A stretch of 64,000 nucleotides of DNA, taken from assembly GCA_016180645.1 (NCBI GenBank), contig JACPAV010000018.1:1-64000 (forward strand), written 5' to 3'. The DNA is from Nitrospirota bacterium (GTDB lineage Bacteria; JACPQY01). Every line of letters starts with the position of its first letter. Within the stretch, counting starts at the first letter, position 1. A model generated the notes under the pieces. The model saw only the letters and a program-made list of their open reading frames with translations, made no database searches and had not been told where the DNA came from. Shown here one piece after another: positions 55,860 to 64,000 of the stretch. The position numbers and the translations under genes are program-made.

Positions 55860-58800
55860 TGAACAAGGTCGAAGTTTTGAAGGCCGAGAAGGACGGACTG
55901 GATTCCCTGTGGGACATCTATCGATTCGCGGAGCGGGGCGGCGGCAGCATGACGGAATCCGATGCGCAGAGGATGAAATGGTACGGCGTATTCCAACGAA
56001 ACCCGACGCCCGGATTCTTCATGATCCGCGTCCGCATGACGAACGGCCTCTCGAACGCAGAGCAATTTCGAGTGCTGGCCGATCTCGCCGACGAGACTGG
56101 GCGGGGATTCGTCCACCTCACCACCCGCCAGCAGGTCCAGCTCCGGTGGGTGGCCATCGAGCGGGTGCCGGAAATCTTCGCGCGGCTCAAGAGCGTCGGT
56201 CTCCACGCGATGCAGACGGGAATGGACAACGTTCGCAACATCTGCGGCTGTCCGGCGGCGGGTCTCACTCCACAGGAACTTTTCGATGCGGCGCCCGTGG
56301 CACAGGCACTCGCGAACACCTACCTCGGCAATCCGCTGTACTCGAATCTACCCCGCAAGTTCAACGTCTCCATCACGGGTTGCTTGGAAAATTGCACGCA
56401 CGCCGAGACGCAGGACCTCGCACTGGTCCCTGCCCTTTCGCCGGACAGTTCGCGTACCCCGGGATTCAACGTGCTCGTGGGGGGGAAAAACGGCTCGGGC
56501 GGATACCGGCCTGCATCGCCACTGAACGTATTCGTCACACCCGACGAAGCCGTGGGTGTGTGTCTCGCCATACTCGCCCTGTACCGGGATTTCGGTCACC
56601 GCGAACAGCGCAATCGGGCCCGTCTTTCGTTCCTGCTGGATGAGTGGGGCACGGAACGATTCAGGTTGAAAGTTGAAGAGCGCGTCGGACGGAAGCTGGC
56701 GGGCGAGGGTGAAGACCGGCGTTCGACCCGGCGGCATGTCGATCACGTCGGCGTCCTCCGGCAGAAACATGCGGGACTCAACTACGTCGGTCTCACCGTT
56801 CCCGTCGGCAAAATGACCACCGCTCAACTCCGCGAAGCCGCCCACCTGAGCGAGGCTTATGGCGACGGCGAGATCCGCCTCACGAGCAACCAAAATCTGA
56901 TCCTCCCTCACGTGCCCGACGCCAAACTCGGCTCGCTGTTGGAGGAGCCCTTTGTGAAGGAGTTTCCGTATGCGCCCACCGAGATCATGCGGGGGTTGGT
57001 CGCCTGCACGGGCACCGATTTCTGCAATCTGGCCGTCATAGAAGTGAAGGACATCGCGATCCAGACCGCGCGCGCACTGGAAGCGCGACTCCCGTCCACT
57101 CAACCTCTTACGATGCACTGGTCCGGCTGCCCGGCGGGATGCGGGAACCATCAGCAGGCGGACATTGGTTTTCTCGGAAAGAAGATCAAGATCAATGGGA
57201 CGGTTCAGGATGGCGTGGACATCTTCGTCGGCGGACGTTCGGGGCCCGGAGCCACACGTCCCCTCCGGGTGATCGAAGACATCCCCGTGGGGGAGGTCGA
57301 GGATTTTTTGGTTTCAATGGTGAAGTATCACCCGCGCGAGAAACTGGTCGAGGCGCTGCGGAAGAGAGGGCGGGAGGTTTCCTTGGATGGAAATCCCACG
57401 AACCGTTCGAGCGGTTCAGTCAACCCCCCATCGGCCGCGTCAATCGCCACCCTTCGCCAGGACGACATTCCCTCATCGGGTGCGGCGGTCACATCGTTGG
57501 GCGGCAAACCCGTTGCGGTGCTCAGGAATGCCGGTCGCCTGTGCGCCTTTTCGAATGTGTGTCCCCACGAGAATGCCCCGCTTGATGAGGGCGTCGTGGA
57601 TGGCGATGAAATCATTTGTCCCTTGCATGCCTACCGATTCAGCTTGACCACCGGGGCGTGCAGTACCGTGCCCGGGCTCAGCCTCGAAATCTATGATGCC
57701 GCCGAGAGCGCATCGGGAGAAATTACGGTTCGGGAGCGTTCAGCCGAACCTTCAGGGACTCCGGCCCCTCCGGCACTCACCACTTGGAGTTGCCGGTCGT
57801 GCCGTTTCGAACAGAAAGGGGAAAGGCCGCCGACGATTTGCCCCGTGTGCGCTTCGGGAACGGACCAATTCTACGCTGGCACGGAGCCTGCAAAAGCGGC
57901 GACGCGGGATCGGAGCGGCAAACGGGTCGTCATTGTGGGTGGGAGCATCGCGGCCCACGTCGCCGCGCAAACGTGCCGGCAGGTCGACCCTGAGGCGCAT
58001 GTGCAGATCATCACCGATGAAGCGGTGTCTTTTTACAATCGATTGGGCCTCACACGGTGGATGTCCGACGAAATCCAGGAGACCCACCTCTTCGACTATT
58101 CACCCGATTGGTACGTGACGCAGGGGATCGAGGTGGTGACGCGGAGCCGCGCCGTTGCCCTCGACCCGGTCCTACGTCGCCTCATGCTTTCTACCGGTCA
58201 GGAGATCGGTTTCGATGTCCTCATTCTGGCGCACGGGAGTGGGGCGTTGACCCCGCCGTTCTATCGTGGGGCGACTCCCGGAGCTTACCTGCTGCGCACG
58301 CTGGAAGATGTTCGCGGTATTCTTGCCGCTGCTTCGGAGGCCACCCGCGCGGCGGTGATCGGGGGGGGGGTGCTGGGGCTCGAAGCAGCCCACGGGCTGC
58401 TGAAGCGAGGTGCCCGCGTATCGGTGTTTGAGTATGCCGCTCACCTCATGCCCCGCCAGCTCGATGCGGAGGCCGCGGGATTGCTCGCAGCCTACATATC
58501 CTCGAAGGGCACTCACGTCCATGTCGGGGCGGGGGTTGCCGCGCTGGAATCCAGCGGGACGTCGTACCTGATTCGGACGACGGACGGTCGCGAGTTCGAG
58601 GCCGATCTCGTGGTCGTTTCCACGGGCATCAAGCCCAATATCGACTGGGTCTCCGCATCCGGCATCCGTTGCGAGCGCGGCATTCAGGTCGACGATCGGA
58701 TGAAGACCTCCAGCGATTCGGTCTATGCCGCGGGAGATGTCACCGAGTGGAGGGGCCAGGTGGTGGGGTTGTGGGCGAACGCGATCGAGCAGGCGCGCGT

Positions 58801-59152
58801 GGCGGCGGCCAACGCCATGGGCCAAGAGAAGCGATTTTCGGGTTTCATCCCGGCCACCATCCTGAAATGTTGGGACTACCCGGTGTTTTCCATTGGGGAA
58901 ATCGCTCCCATTCCCGCACCCTCCGCTGCCGTTCCTGGCGCTTCGGGGAGCAACGGTACAGAGTCAAAAACCTTCTTGGACCCGGTGAAAAAGGTATATC
59001 GGCGGATCGACTATCGGCATGGCCTCCCCATCGGGGCCATCCTCGTCGGTACCCGGGAGGGGACGGCCGAGCTGAAGAAACTGGTGGAATGGCGACTCCA
59101 AATCCAATCGATCGAGACCAAGCTGTTCGGGGATCACGCGGCCGAAGCGTAA
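55859..59152 (+). CDS. single-chain nitrite reductase: NirA-type sirohaem domain, Rieske, rubredoxin and FAD/NAD reductase
   Basis: 1097 residues from GTG 55859. Residues 1-510 are a ferredoxin nitrite/sulfite reductase (two repeats; HLTTRQQVQLRWV; sirohaem/4Fe-4S Cys in CTGTDFC, 382-388, and GCPAGCG, about 422-428). Residues 525-625 are a Rieske domain (C-P-H at about 567, C-P-L-H at about 587). Residues 640-670 are rubredoxin-like (C-R-S-C, C-P-V-C). Residues 690-1000 are an FAD-NAD(P) reductase (V-V-I-V-G-G-S-I-A-A, VIGGGVLGLEAAHGLL, VYAAGDVTEW). It reduces nitrite to ammonia with electrons probably from NAD(P)H through internal carriers. NirB has the opposite order (FAD first). A run of ten G lies at 58371-58380. 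Confidence 0.85.
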   Translation: MNKVEVLKAEKDGLDSLWDIYRFAERGGGSMTESDAQRMKWYGVFQRNPTPGFFMIRVRMTNGLSNAEQFRVLADLADETGRGFVHLTTRQQVQLRWVAIERVPEIFARLKSVGLHAMQTGMDNVRNICGCPAAGLTPQELFDAAPVAQALANTYLGNPLYSNLPRKFNVSITGCLENCTHAETQDLALVPALSPDSSRTPGFNVLVGGKNGSGGYRPASPLNVFVTPDEAVGVCLAILALYRDFGHREQRNRARLSFLLDEWGTERFRLKVEERVGRKLAGEGEDRRSTRRHVDHVGVLRQKHAGLNYVGLTVPVGKMTTAQLREAAHLSEAYGDGEIRLTSNQNLILPHVPDAKLGSLLEEPFVKEFPYAPTEIMRGLVACTGTDFCNLAVIEVKDIAIQTARALEARLPSTQPLTMHWSGCPAGCGNHQQADIGFLGKKIKINGTVQDGVDIFVGGRSGPGATRPLRVIEDIPVGEVEDFLVSMVKYHPREKLVEALRKRGREVSLDGNPTNRSSGSVNPPSAASIATLRQDDIPSSGAAVTSLGGKPVAVLRNAGRLCAFSNVCPHENAPLDEGVVDGDEIICPLHAYRFSLTTGACSTVPGLSLEIYDAAESASGEITVRERSAEPSGTPAPPALTTWSCRSCRFEQKGERPPTICPVCASGTDQFYAGTEPAKAATRDRSGKRVVIVGGSIAAHVAAQTCRQVDPEAHVQIITDEAVSFYNRLGLTRWMSDEIQETHLFDYSPDWYVTQGIEVVTRSRAVALDPVLRRLMLSTGQEIGFDVLILAHGSGALTPPFYRGATPGAYLLRTLEDVRGILAAASEATRAAVIGGGVLGLEAAHGLLKRGARVSVFEYAAHLMPRQLDAEAAGLLAAYISSKGTHVHVGAGVAALESSGTSYLIRTTDGREFEADLVVVSTGIKPNIDWVSASGIRCERGIQVDDRMKTSSDSVYAAGDVTEWRGQVVGLWANAIEQARVAAANAMGQEKRFSGFIPATILKCWDYPVFSIGEIAPIPAPSAAVPGASGSNGTESKTFLDPVKKVYRRIDYRHGLPIGAILVGTREGTAELKKLVEWRLQIQSIETKLFGDHAAEA

Positions 59153-59205
59153 GCCCGCTCGGCCTGGTTCAATCGCTGGGGCCGGAGGAGCAGCTCCGGT
59201 TCCAC

Positions 59206-60684
59206 GTGGATGTGGGCAAATGCATTGGTTGCAACGCTTGCATGGTCGCCTGCAACGAACAACACGGAAATCCGTCCAACCTCTTCTGGAGGCGCGTGGG
59301 TGAATGCGAGATCGGCTCCTACCCCGAAGCGAGACGGCTCTTCACCTCCATGGCGTGCAATCACTGCCTCGATCCCGCCTGCCTCAAGGGCTGTCCGACG
59401 GAGGCGTACGTCAAAAACCCGCGAACGGGCATCGTCCGCCACATCGATGAGGAATGTATCGGCTGCGAGTATTGCGTCTGGAATTGCCCCTACACCGTGC
59501 CTCAGTACGATAAGGCCCGTCACATCGTCACCAAGTGCGACATGGGTTTTGAGGAGCTGATGAACGACCAGTGGCCGGCGTGCGTGAGCACGTGCCCCAC
59601 CGATGCCCTGGCCATCGAGACCGTTGACACACGGGAATGGCGTGAACGACCGGACTCGGGTGACGCCCCGGGTCTCCCTTCGGTACGGATGACGTACAGC
59701 ACGACCCGGTTCTCGTTTCCAGACGGACGTTCCTCCGCCGGGACCGATTTGCTCCATGGGGACCATGCGGTGGCCGCCCGATTTCGGCTCCATCCCGAAA
59801 AGCCGCATCTCCCGCTGGTGCTCTTCACCGTGTTGACGCAAATGGCCGTCGGCACCCTCTTCATGTTCTGGGTGGCCCGGCTGCGTTCGGCGCCCGACCC
59901 CGTTTCGGCGAACACGATCTTGCTGCCCCTCTCGATCGTGATGCTGTCACTCCTCGCCGCCACGCTCCATTTGGGAAGGCCCTTGCGCGCGTACCGGGCG
60001 CTGAGGAACTGGCGACACTCCTGGCTGAGCCGCGAGATCGGATCGTTTGGCGCGTTTGCAGCGCTGACGACCGCCGCGGTGCTGATTCCCAAAGTGTGGT
60101 CTACCCTGCCCTCCGCAACCCTCCGCGTTCTGGAGGGATGCGCCGTCCTTCTGGGTCTGGCCTCCCTCTACTGCACGGCCCGGATCTACCGCGTGCCCGC
60201 CCGGCCTTCGTGGGATTCCCCCCGCACCACGGCTTCGTTCCTGCTCAGTTCACTGATTCTCGGCCCGGCCCTCGCGGGTGTGTTGGTCGCGTGCGTTCCC
60301 TCCTGGACGCCGGCCCGATCACTGGATTTCGCCGAACTCTGCCGATGGGTGACGTTGGGCGCCGCCGCGACCTTGCTGGCCATGGAGCTGGTCTGGCTGA
60401 TATTGACTCGCCGCGACTCGCGACGCGAAATCCAAGGGACCCGGTCTCTGCTTTTCACGGATTTTCTGAACCATGCGGCCGTCCGCATTCTCATGCTGAT
60501 CGTCGGCGGCATCCTCCTTCCTCTCGGGGTCTCCGGTCGGCTGAATCCCCTGCTTGTTGCCATCGGCCTCGGCTTGCTCCTCGCCGGCGAGCTGATGGGC
60601 CGATATCTGTTTTTCGTCACCGTGGTTCCCATGAGTATTCCCGGAACGATCCCCGGAACACCCTTCAGCCGGCGCCTGCCATGA
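59206..60684 (+). CDS. DmsB-DmsC fusion: 4Fe-4S ferredoxin subunit joined to membrane anchor
   Basis: 492 residues if started at GTG 59206. In-frame CTG codons at 59164 and 59176 would add the FHV strand usually found before the first cluster. Residues 1-170 are a four-cluster DmsB/NarH-like protein (CIGCNACMVAC, CNHCLDPACLKGCP, CIGCEYCVWNCPY, CVSTCPTDA). Residues 200-490 have eight or so membrane helices of DmsC type (PLVLFTVLTQMAVGTLFMFW, L-H-L-G-R-P). It should pass electrons from quinol to the nitrate reductase. CCGGAG-N6-CTCCGG at 59182-59199 overlaps the ribosome site. ATGA overlap with the next gene. Confidence 0.85.
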   Translation: MDVGKCIGCNACMVACNEQHGNPSNLFWRRVGECEIGSYPEARRLFTSMACNHCLDPACLKGCPTEAYVKNPRTGIVRHIDEECIGCEYCVWNCPYTVPQYDKARHIVTKCDMGFEELMNDQWPACVSTCPTDALAIETVDTREWRERPDSGDAPGLPSVRMTYSTTRFSFPDGRSSAGTDLLHGDHAVAARFRLHPEKPHLPLVLFTVLTQMAVGTLFMFWVARLRSAPDPVSANTILLPLSIVMLSLLAATLHLGRPLRAYRALRNWRHSWLSREIGSFGAFAALTTAAVLIPKVWSTLPSATLRVLEGCAVLLGLASLYCTARIYRVPARPSWDSPRTTASFLLSSLILGPALAGVLVACVPSWTPARSLDFAELCRWVTLGAAATLLAMELVWLILTRRDSRREIQGTRSLLFTDFLNHAAVRILMLIVGGILLPLGVSGRLNPLLVAIGLGLLLAGELMGRYLFFVTVVPMSIPGTIPGTPFSRRLP

Positions 60685-62873
60685 CAGTAGGTCCACTCTG
60701 GCGAAAACTCCGGTCGTGGATCGGAGAGTCCGAGCTGCTGAGTCGCGAACGGATGGGGAAGGATTCCCGCTTCGGAGTCATGGCCGCCGACACGATCCCG
60801 GATCGGTGGGTACAAACGGTGTGTGGCTATTGCTCCGTCGGCTGCGGGATGTATGTGGGTGTCAAGAAGGGTGAGGCCGTGGCCGTCAAAGGCGATCCGA
60901 AATATCCCGTGAACGAGGGGAAATTGTGCCCGAAGGGACTCTCCGAACACCACACCCTCCGAGCACCCTCTCGCGCACGCGCGCCCATTCTCCGGGGAGC
61001 GGATGGAAAACCGCACCCGATTGGATGGGACGACGCCTTGGATCTATTTCTCGGTCGCGTTCGCAGCCTCCAATCTCGATATGGATCAGCGGCGTTTGCC
61101 GTGCTCAGTACCGGACAACTGGTCACGGAGGAATTCTACGCGCTGGGAAAGCTGGTCCGACTCGGAATGCGCGTGCCGGATTTCGACGGAAACACCACGC
61201 TCTGCATGGCGAGCGCCGTGGCCGGATACAAGCGTTCGTTCGGGAGCGACGGTCCACCCGGGAGTTACCTCGATTTCGAAACGTCCGATGTCATCCTTCT
61301 CGTCGGAGCCAACATCTACGATAATCATCCGATTCTGACGCACCGCCTGGCGAAAAACCCGAAGAAGACGGTCATCGTGGTCGATCCCCGCGCTTCGAAG
61401 ACGGCACTCCTCGCGGATCTCCACCTCCCCATCCGACCGCGTTCGGATCTTGCCCTGTTCAACGGCCTCGCCTATATCCTTCTCCGCGAAGGTTGGATCG
61501 ATCGTCGGTACGTGTCCGAGCACGTGGACGGATTCGACGCCCTCCGGGAGCATCTGGCCGCGTATCCTCCTGAACGCGTGTCGGAAATCACGGGTCTCAC
61601 ACCGGAACTGATCATGCGGGTGGCGCGACTCTACGCTGAGGCGAAGCGACCCTTGATCGCCTGGACGATGGGCGTGAACCACAGCGACCAAGGCACGGAG
61701 ACGGTCAACGCGATCAACAACCTCGCCCTCCTCACGGGGAATGTGGGGAAGGAAGGGGCCTCGCCTTTTTCCATCACCGGACAATGTAACGCCATGGGGA
61801 CGCGCGAGGCAGGATTCACGTCCAGCCTCCCCGGATACCGAGCGTATGACGACCCCGTTTCGCGCAACGAACTGGCCCGGCTGTGGGGAATCGGGCCGGA
61901 AGAACTGCCGGCTGCGCGTGGTCGCGCCTACCCGGACATCATCAACGCCGTCATCGACGGCCGAGTCAAGGGATTGTGGATCATTGGAACGAATCCCATT
62001 GCCTCGTTCCCGAATCTGGCCAACACAGAGGATGCCCTCTCACGACTGGAGTTTCTCGTCGTTCAGGATGGCTTCTACCCCACTCCCACGGCGGAGCGCG
62101 CTCACCTCTTCCTGCCCGCCGCGATCTGGGGTGAAAAGGAAGGCACGTTCACCAACTCGGAGCGCCGCGTGGGGCGTGTGCGTGCGGCCGTTCCCCCCGT
62201 GGCCGGATGCCGCACCGATTTCGACATTATTCTCGATCTGGCGCGGCGCGCGGGTTGGGCCGATCGGCTCTTTCCCGGCTGGACCACCCCGGAGGATGCC
62301 TTCAATGAATGGGCACGGGTCAGCCGGGGCAGGCTGTGCGACTATTCGGGCATGAATTACGGTCGGCTCGACCGGGAGGGAAGCATCCAATGGCCCTGCC
62401 CGGACCACGACCGCCCCGGAGATGAGCGATTGTATTCCAGCGGCGAGTTTCCGACCGCCACGGGCCGGGCGAAACTGTGGTGTGTCGACTGGGCCGAACT
62501 CCCGGAGGAACCGCGCCCCGAGTTCCCCTTCATCCTCAATACCGGACGAACCGTGGAACACTGGCACACACGCACCAAGACGCGCGAGGTCGAAATCCTC
62601 GAAACGCTCTCACCGGAAGCGTGGGTGGAAGTGAACCCCAGGGATGCCGCGCGACTCCGGATCCGGGACCGCCAGCGGATCACCCTCCGATCCCAGCGGG
62701 GAAGCGTGTCCGGAATCCCGGCTCGAATCACTGAAACGGTCGCGCCGGGTCAGGTCTTCGTCCCCTTTCACTTTTTCGAAACGAACGCCAATGCGCTCAC
62801 CCTCAACACATTCGATCCCCTTTCCCGTGAACCCAACTACAAACAGTGCGCCGTTCGGATTGAACCCGTCTGA
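60681..62873 (+). CDS. molybdopterin nitrate reductase catalytic subunit (NarB/NasA-like)
   Basis: 730 residues from ATG 60681, overlapping the DmsBC stop. There is no Tat signal, so it is cytoplasmic. The 4Fe-4S site is C-G-Y-C-S-V-G-C-G (about 48-56) plus L-C-P-K-G (about 80). The Mo-ligand Cys lies in T-L-C-M-A-S-A-V (about 174), as in NapA/NarB. Pterin-binding regions are ILLVGANIYDNHPI, F-S-I-T-G-Q-C-N-A-M-G-T-R-E-A-G and the C-terminal molydop-binding domain (WVEVNPRDAARLRIRDRQRI). It reduces nitrate to nitrite for the nitrite reductase upstream, probably fed by the membrane-bound DmsBC fusion. Confidence 0.9.
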   Translation: MTVGPLWRKLRSWIGESELLSRERMGKDSRFGVMAADTIPDRWVQTVCGYCSVGCGMYVGVKKGEAVAVKGDPKYPVNEGKLCPKGLSEHHTLRAPSRARAPILRGADGKPHPIGWDDALDLFLGRVRSLQSRYGSAAFAVLSTGQLVTEEFYALGKLVRLGMRVPDFDGNTTLCMASAVAGYKRSFGSDGPPGSYLDFETSDVILLVGANIYDNHPILTHRLAKNPKKTVIVVDPRASKTALLADLHLPIRPRSDLALFNGLAYILLREGWIDRRYVSEHVDGFDALREHLAAYPPERVSEITGLTPELIMRVARLYAEAKRPLIAWTMGVNHSDQGTETVNAINNLALLTGNVGKEGASPFSITGQCNAMGTREAGFTSSLPGYRAYDDPVSRNELARLWGIGPEELPAARGRAYPDIINAVIDGRVKGLWIIGTNPIASFPNLANTEDALSRLEFLVVQDGFYPTPTAERAHLFLPAAIWGEKEGTFTNSERRVGRVRAAVPPVAGCRTDFDIILDLARRAGWADRLFPGWTTPEDAFNEWARVSRGRLCDYSGMNYGRLDREGSIQWPCPDHDRPGDERLYSSGEFPTATGRAKLWCVDWAELPEEPRPEFPFILNTGRTVEHWHTRTKTREVEILETLSPEAWVEVNPRDAARLRIRDRQRITLRSQRGSVSGIPARITETVAPGQVFVPFHFFETNANALTLNTFDPLSREPNYKQCAVRIEPV

Positions 62874-62970
62874 CCTGCGGGCGGCATCGAGCGTGGGCGA
62901 TGCCGGGAACGAGGTTGCCACGGGATCGACGCCCCAGGCGCCGATCTCCCTCGCAACGACATCACAGGAA

Positions 62971-63015
62971 GTCATTGCGAGCAGGTTGCTGCACGGGCAA
63001 CTGCGAAGCAATCCC
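62971..63015. repeat. REP-like repeat before moaA
   Basis: GTCATTGCGAGC ... GCGAAGCAATCCC is the form of a dispersed repeat seen in many bacterial genomes, with an internal hairpin (AGGTTGC/GCAACT). It ends 3 bp before the moaA ATG and leaves no room for a normal ribosome site. Confidence 0.55.
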
Positions 63016-63018
63016 CGG

Positions 63019-64000
63019 ATGGATTTGGTGGACCGATTCGGCCGTGTACCGCGCGACTTGCGAATTTCCGTCACCGAGCGTTGCAATTTCCGCTGCACCT
63101 ATTGCCTCCCGGAAGAGGAGCATCTTCACGGTGGCCGCCCCCCCCTTCTGAGTTTTGAAGAAATCGACCGGCTTGCGCGACTTTTCGCGGAACGCGGAAT
63201 CCGGAAGTTCCGGCTGACGGGAGGCGAACCGCTGCTCCGAAAGAACCTTCCGGATCTCGTCGCGAAACTTTCGAGTATGGCCGGCATTGAAGACTTGGCG
63301 CTCACAACGAATGGATTTTTTCTGGCCGAGGTGGCCAGAGACCTGGCCGGAGCCGGTCTCAAGCGAGTCAGTGTCAGCCTCGATTCACTTCAGCCCGACG
63401 TATTCGCCCGGCTCACCGGGCGCCGGGCCCTGAATCGGGTGCTTCAAGGCCTCGATGCGGCGCGCGCCGCGGGCTTTTCTCCCATCAAGCTCAACACCGT
63501 GCTCATTCGCGGAGAAAACGACGGAGAAATCCTCAACCTCGTGGATTTCGCGCGCGAGACCGGCTGTCCGATCCGATTCATCGAATTCATGCCGCTTGAC
63601 TCCGGCCGGGAGTGGACGCGCGATCGGGTCGTCCCCACGGACTTCATTCTCGAAGCCATCTCCGCACGATTCCCTCTCGTGCCGGTGATCCCTCGAACCG
63701 CCTCGGAAACCGCCCGGTGTTTCGCGTTCGAGGACGGCAAGGGTGAAGTCGGGTTCATCGCCTCGGTGACCCGGCCCTTCTGCGCCCATTGCAACCGGCT
63801 TCGGCTGACGGCGGACGGCCGGCTCCGAACGTGCCTCTTCGCGCACACGGAAATCGACCTGTGCACGCCGCTTCGACGATCTGCGCCCGATGAGGAAATC
63901 CATGCCCTCATCGTGAACGGCGTCTACGGGAAGGAGTGGGGACACCGGATTGCCGAACCCGACTTTTTGCCTCCGCAGCGTGGGATGGTCAGAATCGGCG
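63019..64000 (+). CDS. moaA: GTP 3',8-cyclase MoaA, cut by window end
   Basis: 327 codons visible, missing only the last few. From ATG 63019: M-D-L-V-D-R-F-G-R-V-P-R-D-L-R-I-S-V-T, radical-SAM cluster C-N-F-R-C-T-Y-C (about 23-30), F-R-L-T-G-G-E-P-L-L (SAM), SVSLDSLQPDVFARLTGR and the C-terminal second cluster F-C-A-H-C-N-R-L-R-L-T-A-D-G-R-L-R-T-C-L-F. It makes the first molybdopterin intermediate, needed by the nitrate reductase upstream. The frame is open further upstream, but only this start fits the family. A REP-like element abuts the start. Confidence 0.93.
   Translation, partial: MDLVDRFGRVPRDLRISVTERCNFRCTYCLPEEEHLHGGRPPLLSFEEIDRLARLFAERGIRKFRLTGGEPLLRKNLPDLVAKLSSMAGIEDLALTTNGFFLAEVARDLAGAGLKRVSVSLDSLQPDVFARLTGRRALNRVLQGLDAARAAGFSPIKLNTVLIRGENDGEILNLVDFARETGCPIRFIEFMPLDSGREWTRDRVVPTDFILEAISARFPLVPVIPRTASETARCFAFEDGKGEVGFIASVTRPFCAHCNRLRLTADGRLRTCLFAHTEIDLCTPLRRSAPDEEIHALIVNGVYGKEWGHRIAEPDFLPPQRGMVRIG

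Noticed and set aside
58669-59205. Extending the DmsBC fusion gene upstream to 58669
   Set aside because: That stretch is the wrong frame of the nitrite reductase and has no DmsB similarity.
60096-60680. Extending the nitrate reductase gene upstream to 60096
   Set aside because: The extra codons are antiphase to the DmsC membrane helices. ATG 60681 overlaps the previous stop and fits the family.

Overview
The window is high-GC bacterial chromosome from a Gram-negative organism. Evidence for this is outer-membrane lipoproteins with lipobox cysteines, a beta-barrel-like protein, a sigma-54 activator, and a Ca-binding D-x-D-x-D-G repeat style common in Myxococcota and other former Deltaproteobacteria. 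No rRNA or species marker is present, so the lineage is a guess. Most of the window is accessory DNA. The conserved parts are the right end (47.1-64 kb) and a single tRNA gene.

Layout. (1) 0-2.5 kb is decayed accessory DNA: the 5' end of a REP-associated transposase (RAYT), a 91-bp repeat of the same 5' region, a broken PIN-toxin gene and a MazEF-like pair whose toxin lacks a normal start codon. (2) tRNA-Gly(CCC) at 2525-2596 (minus) is the target of two integrated elements in tandem. Island 1 (about 2.6-36.65 kb) starts with a tyrosine integrase whose 3' end is 2 bp from the tRNA and ends at a copy of the tRNA 5' half. Island 2 (about 36.65-46.97 kb) has its own integrase and ends at a second copy. 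Each island has a matching pair of short tandem repeats near its two ends that look like integrase arm sites. Each also has an AlpA-like regulator, a small helical protein and a helicase/primase in the same order, as in satellite-type mobile elements.

Island 1 cargo. 4.7-9.7 kb is a tightly overlapping gene string: a SLOG nucleotide-binding protein, an unknown protein, a cyclic-phosphate receiver (cREC) fusion, a zinc-ribbon protein, a protein with a Tat-like N-terminus, HicBA, a phosphoesterase and a second HicA. 10.1-13.6 kb encodes three lipoproteins and one outer-membrane-like protein. 14.4-31.4 kb is a large defence operon: DrmD-type SNF2 helicase with DUF3883, Schlafen/AlbA ATPase, RmuC, PHP-ATPase (TrlF-like), DUF1156 adenine methylase, DUF6978, DUF1828, a second SLOG protein and DUF499 ATPase. 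This combines the helicase and methylase of class 1 DISARM with the DUF499 ATPase, without DrmA, DrmB or DrmC.

Island 2 cargo. It carries a three-gene HEPN operon beside the integrase, a ribbon-helix-helix protein, a zinc-ribbon phage-type protein, a RelE-like pair, a nine-copy iteron array (GTGTATCG) at the helicase 3' end, a lipoprotein, an XRE regulator and a RelBE pair.

Right end. A secreted ComEC-like metallo-beta-lactamase and a heterodimeric ABC exporter are followed by a nitrate-assimilation locus: sigma-54 activator, NarK-type transporter, an unusual single-chain nitrite reductase (NirA-Rieske-rubredoxin-FAD reductase), a fused DmsB-DmsC electron-transfer subunit, a molybdopterin nitrate reductase and MoaA for its cofactor. 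These genes form a complete uptake, nitrate reduction, nitrite reduction and cofactor route. A 51-bp palindrome and a stem-loop covering the nitrite reductase start are candidate control elements. REP-like palindromes have entered several coding regions in frame.
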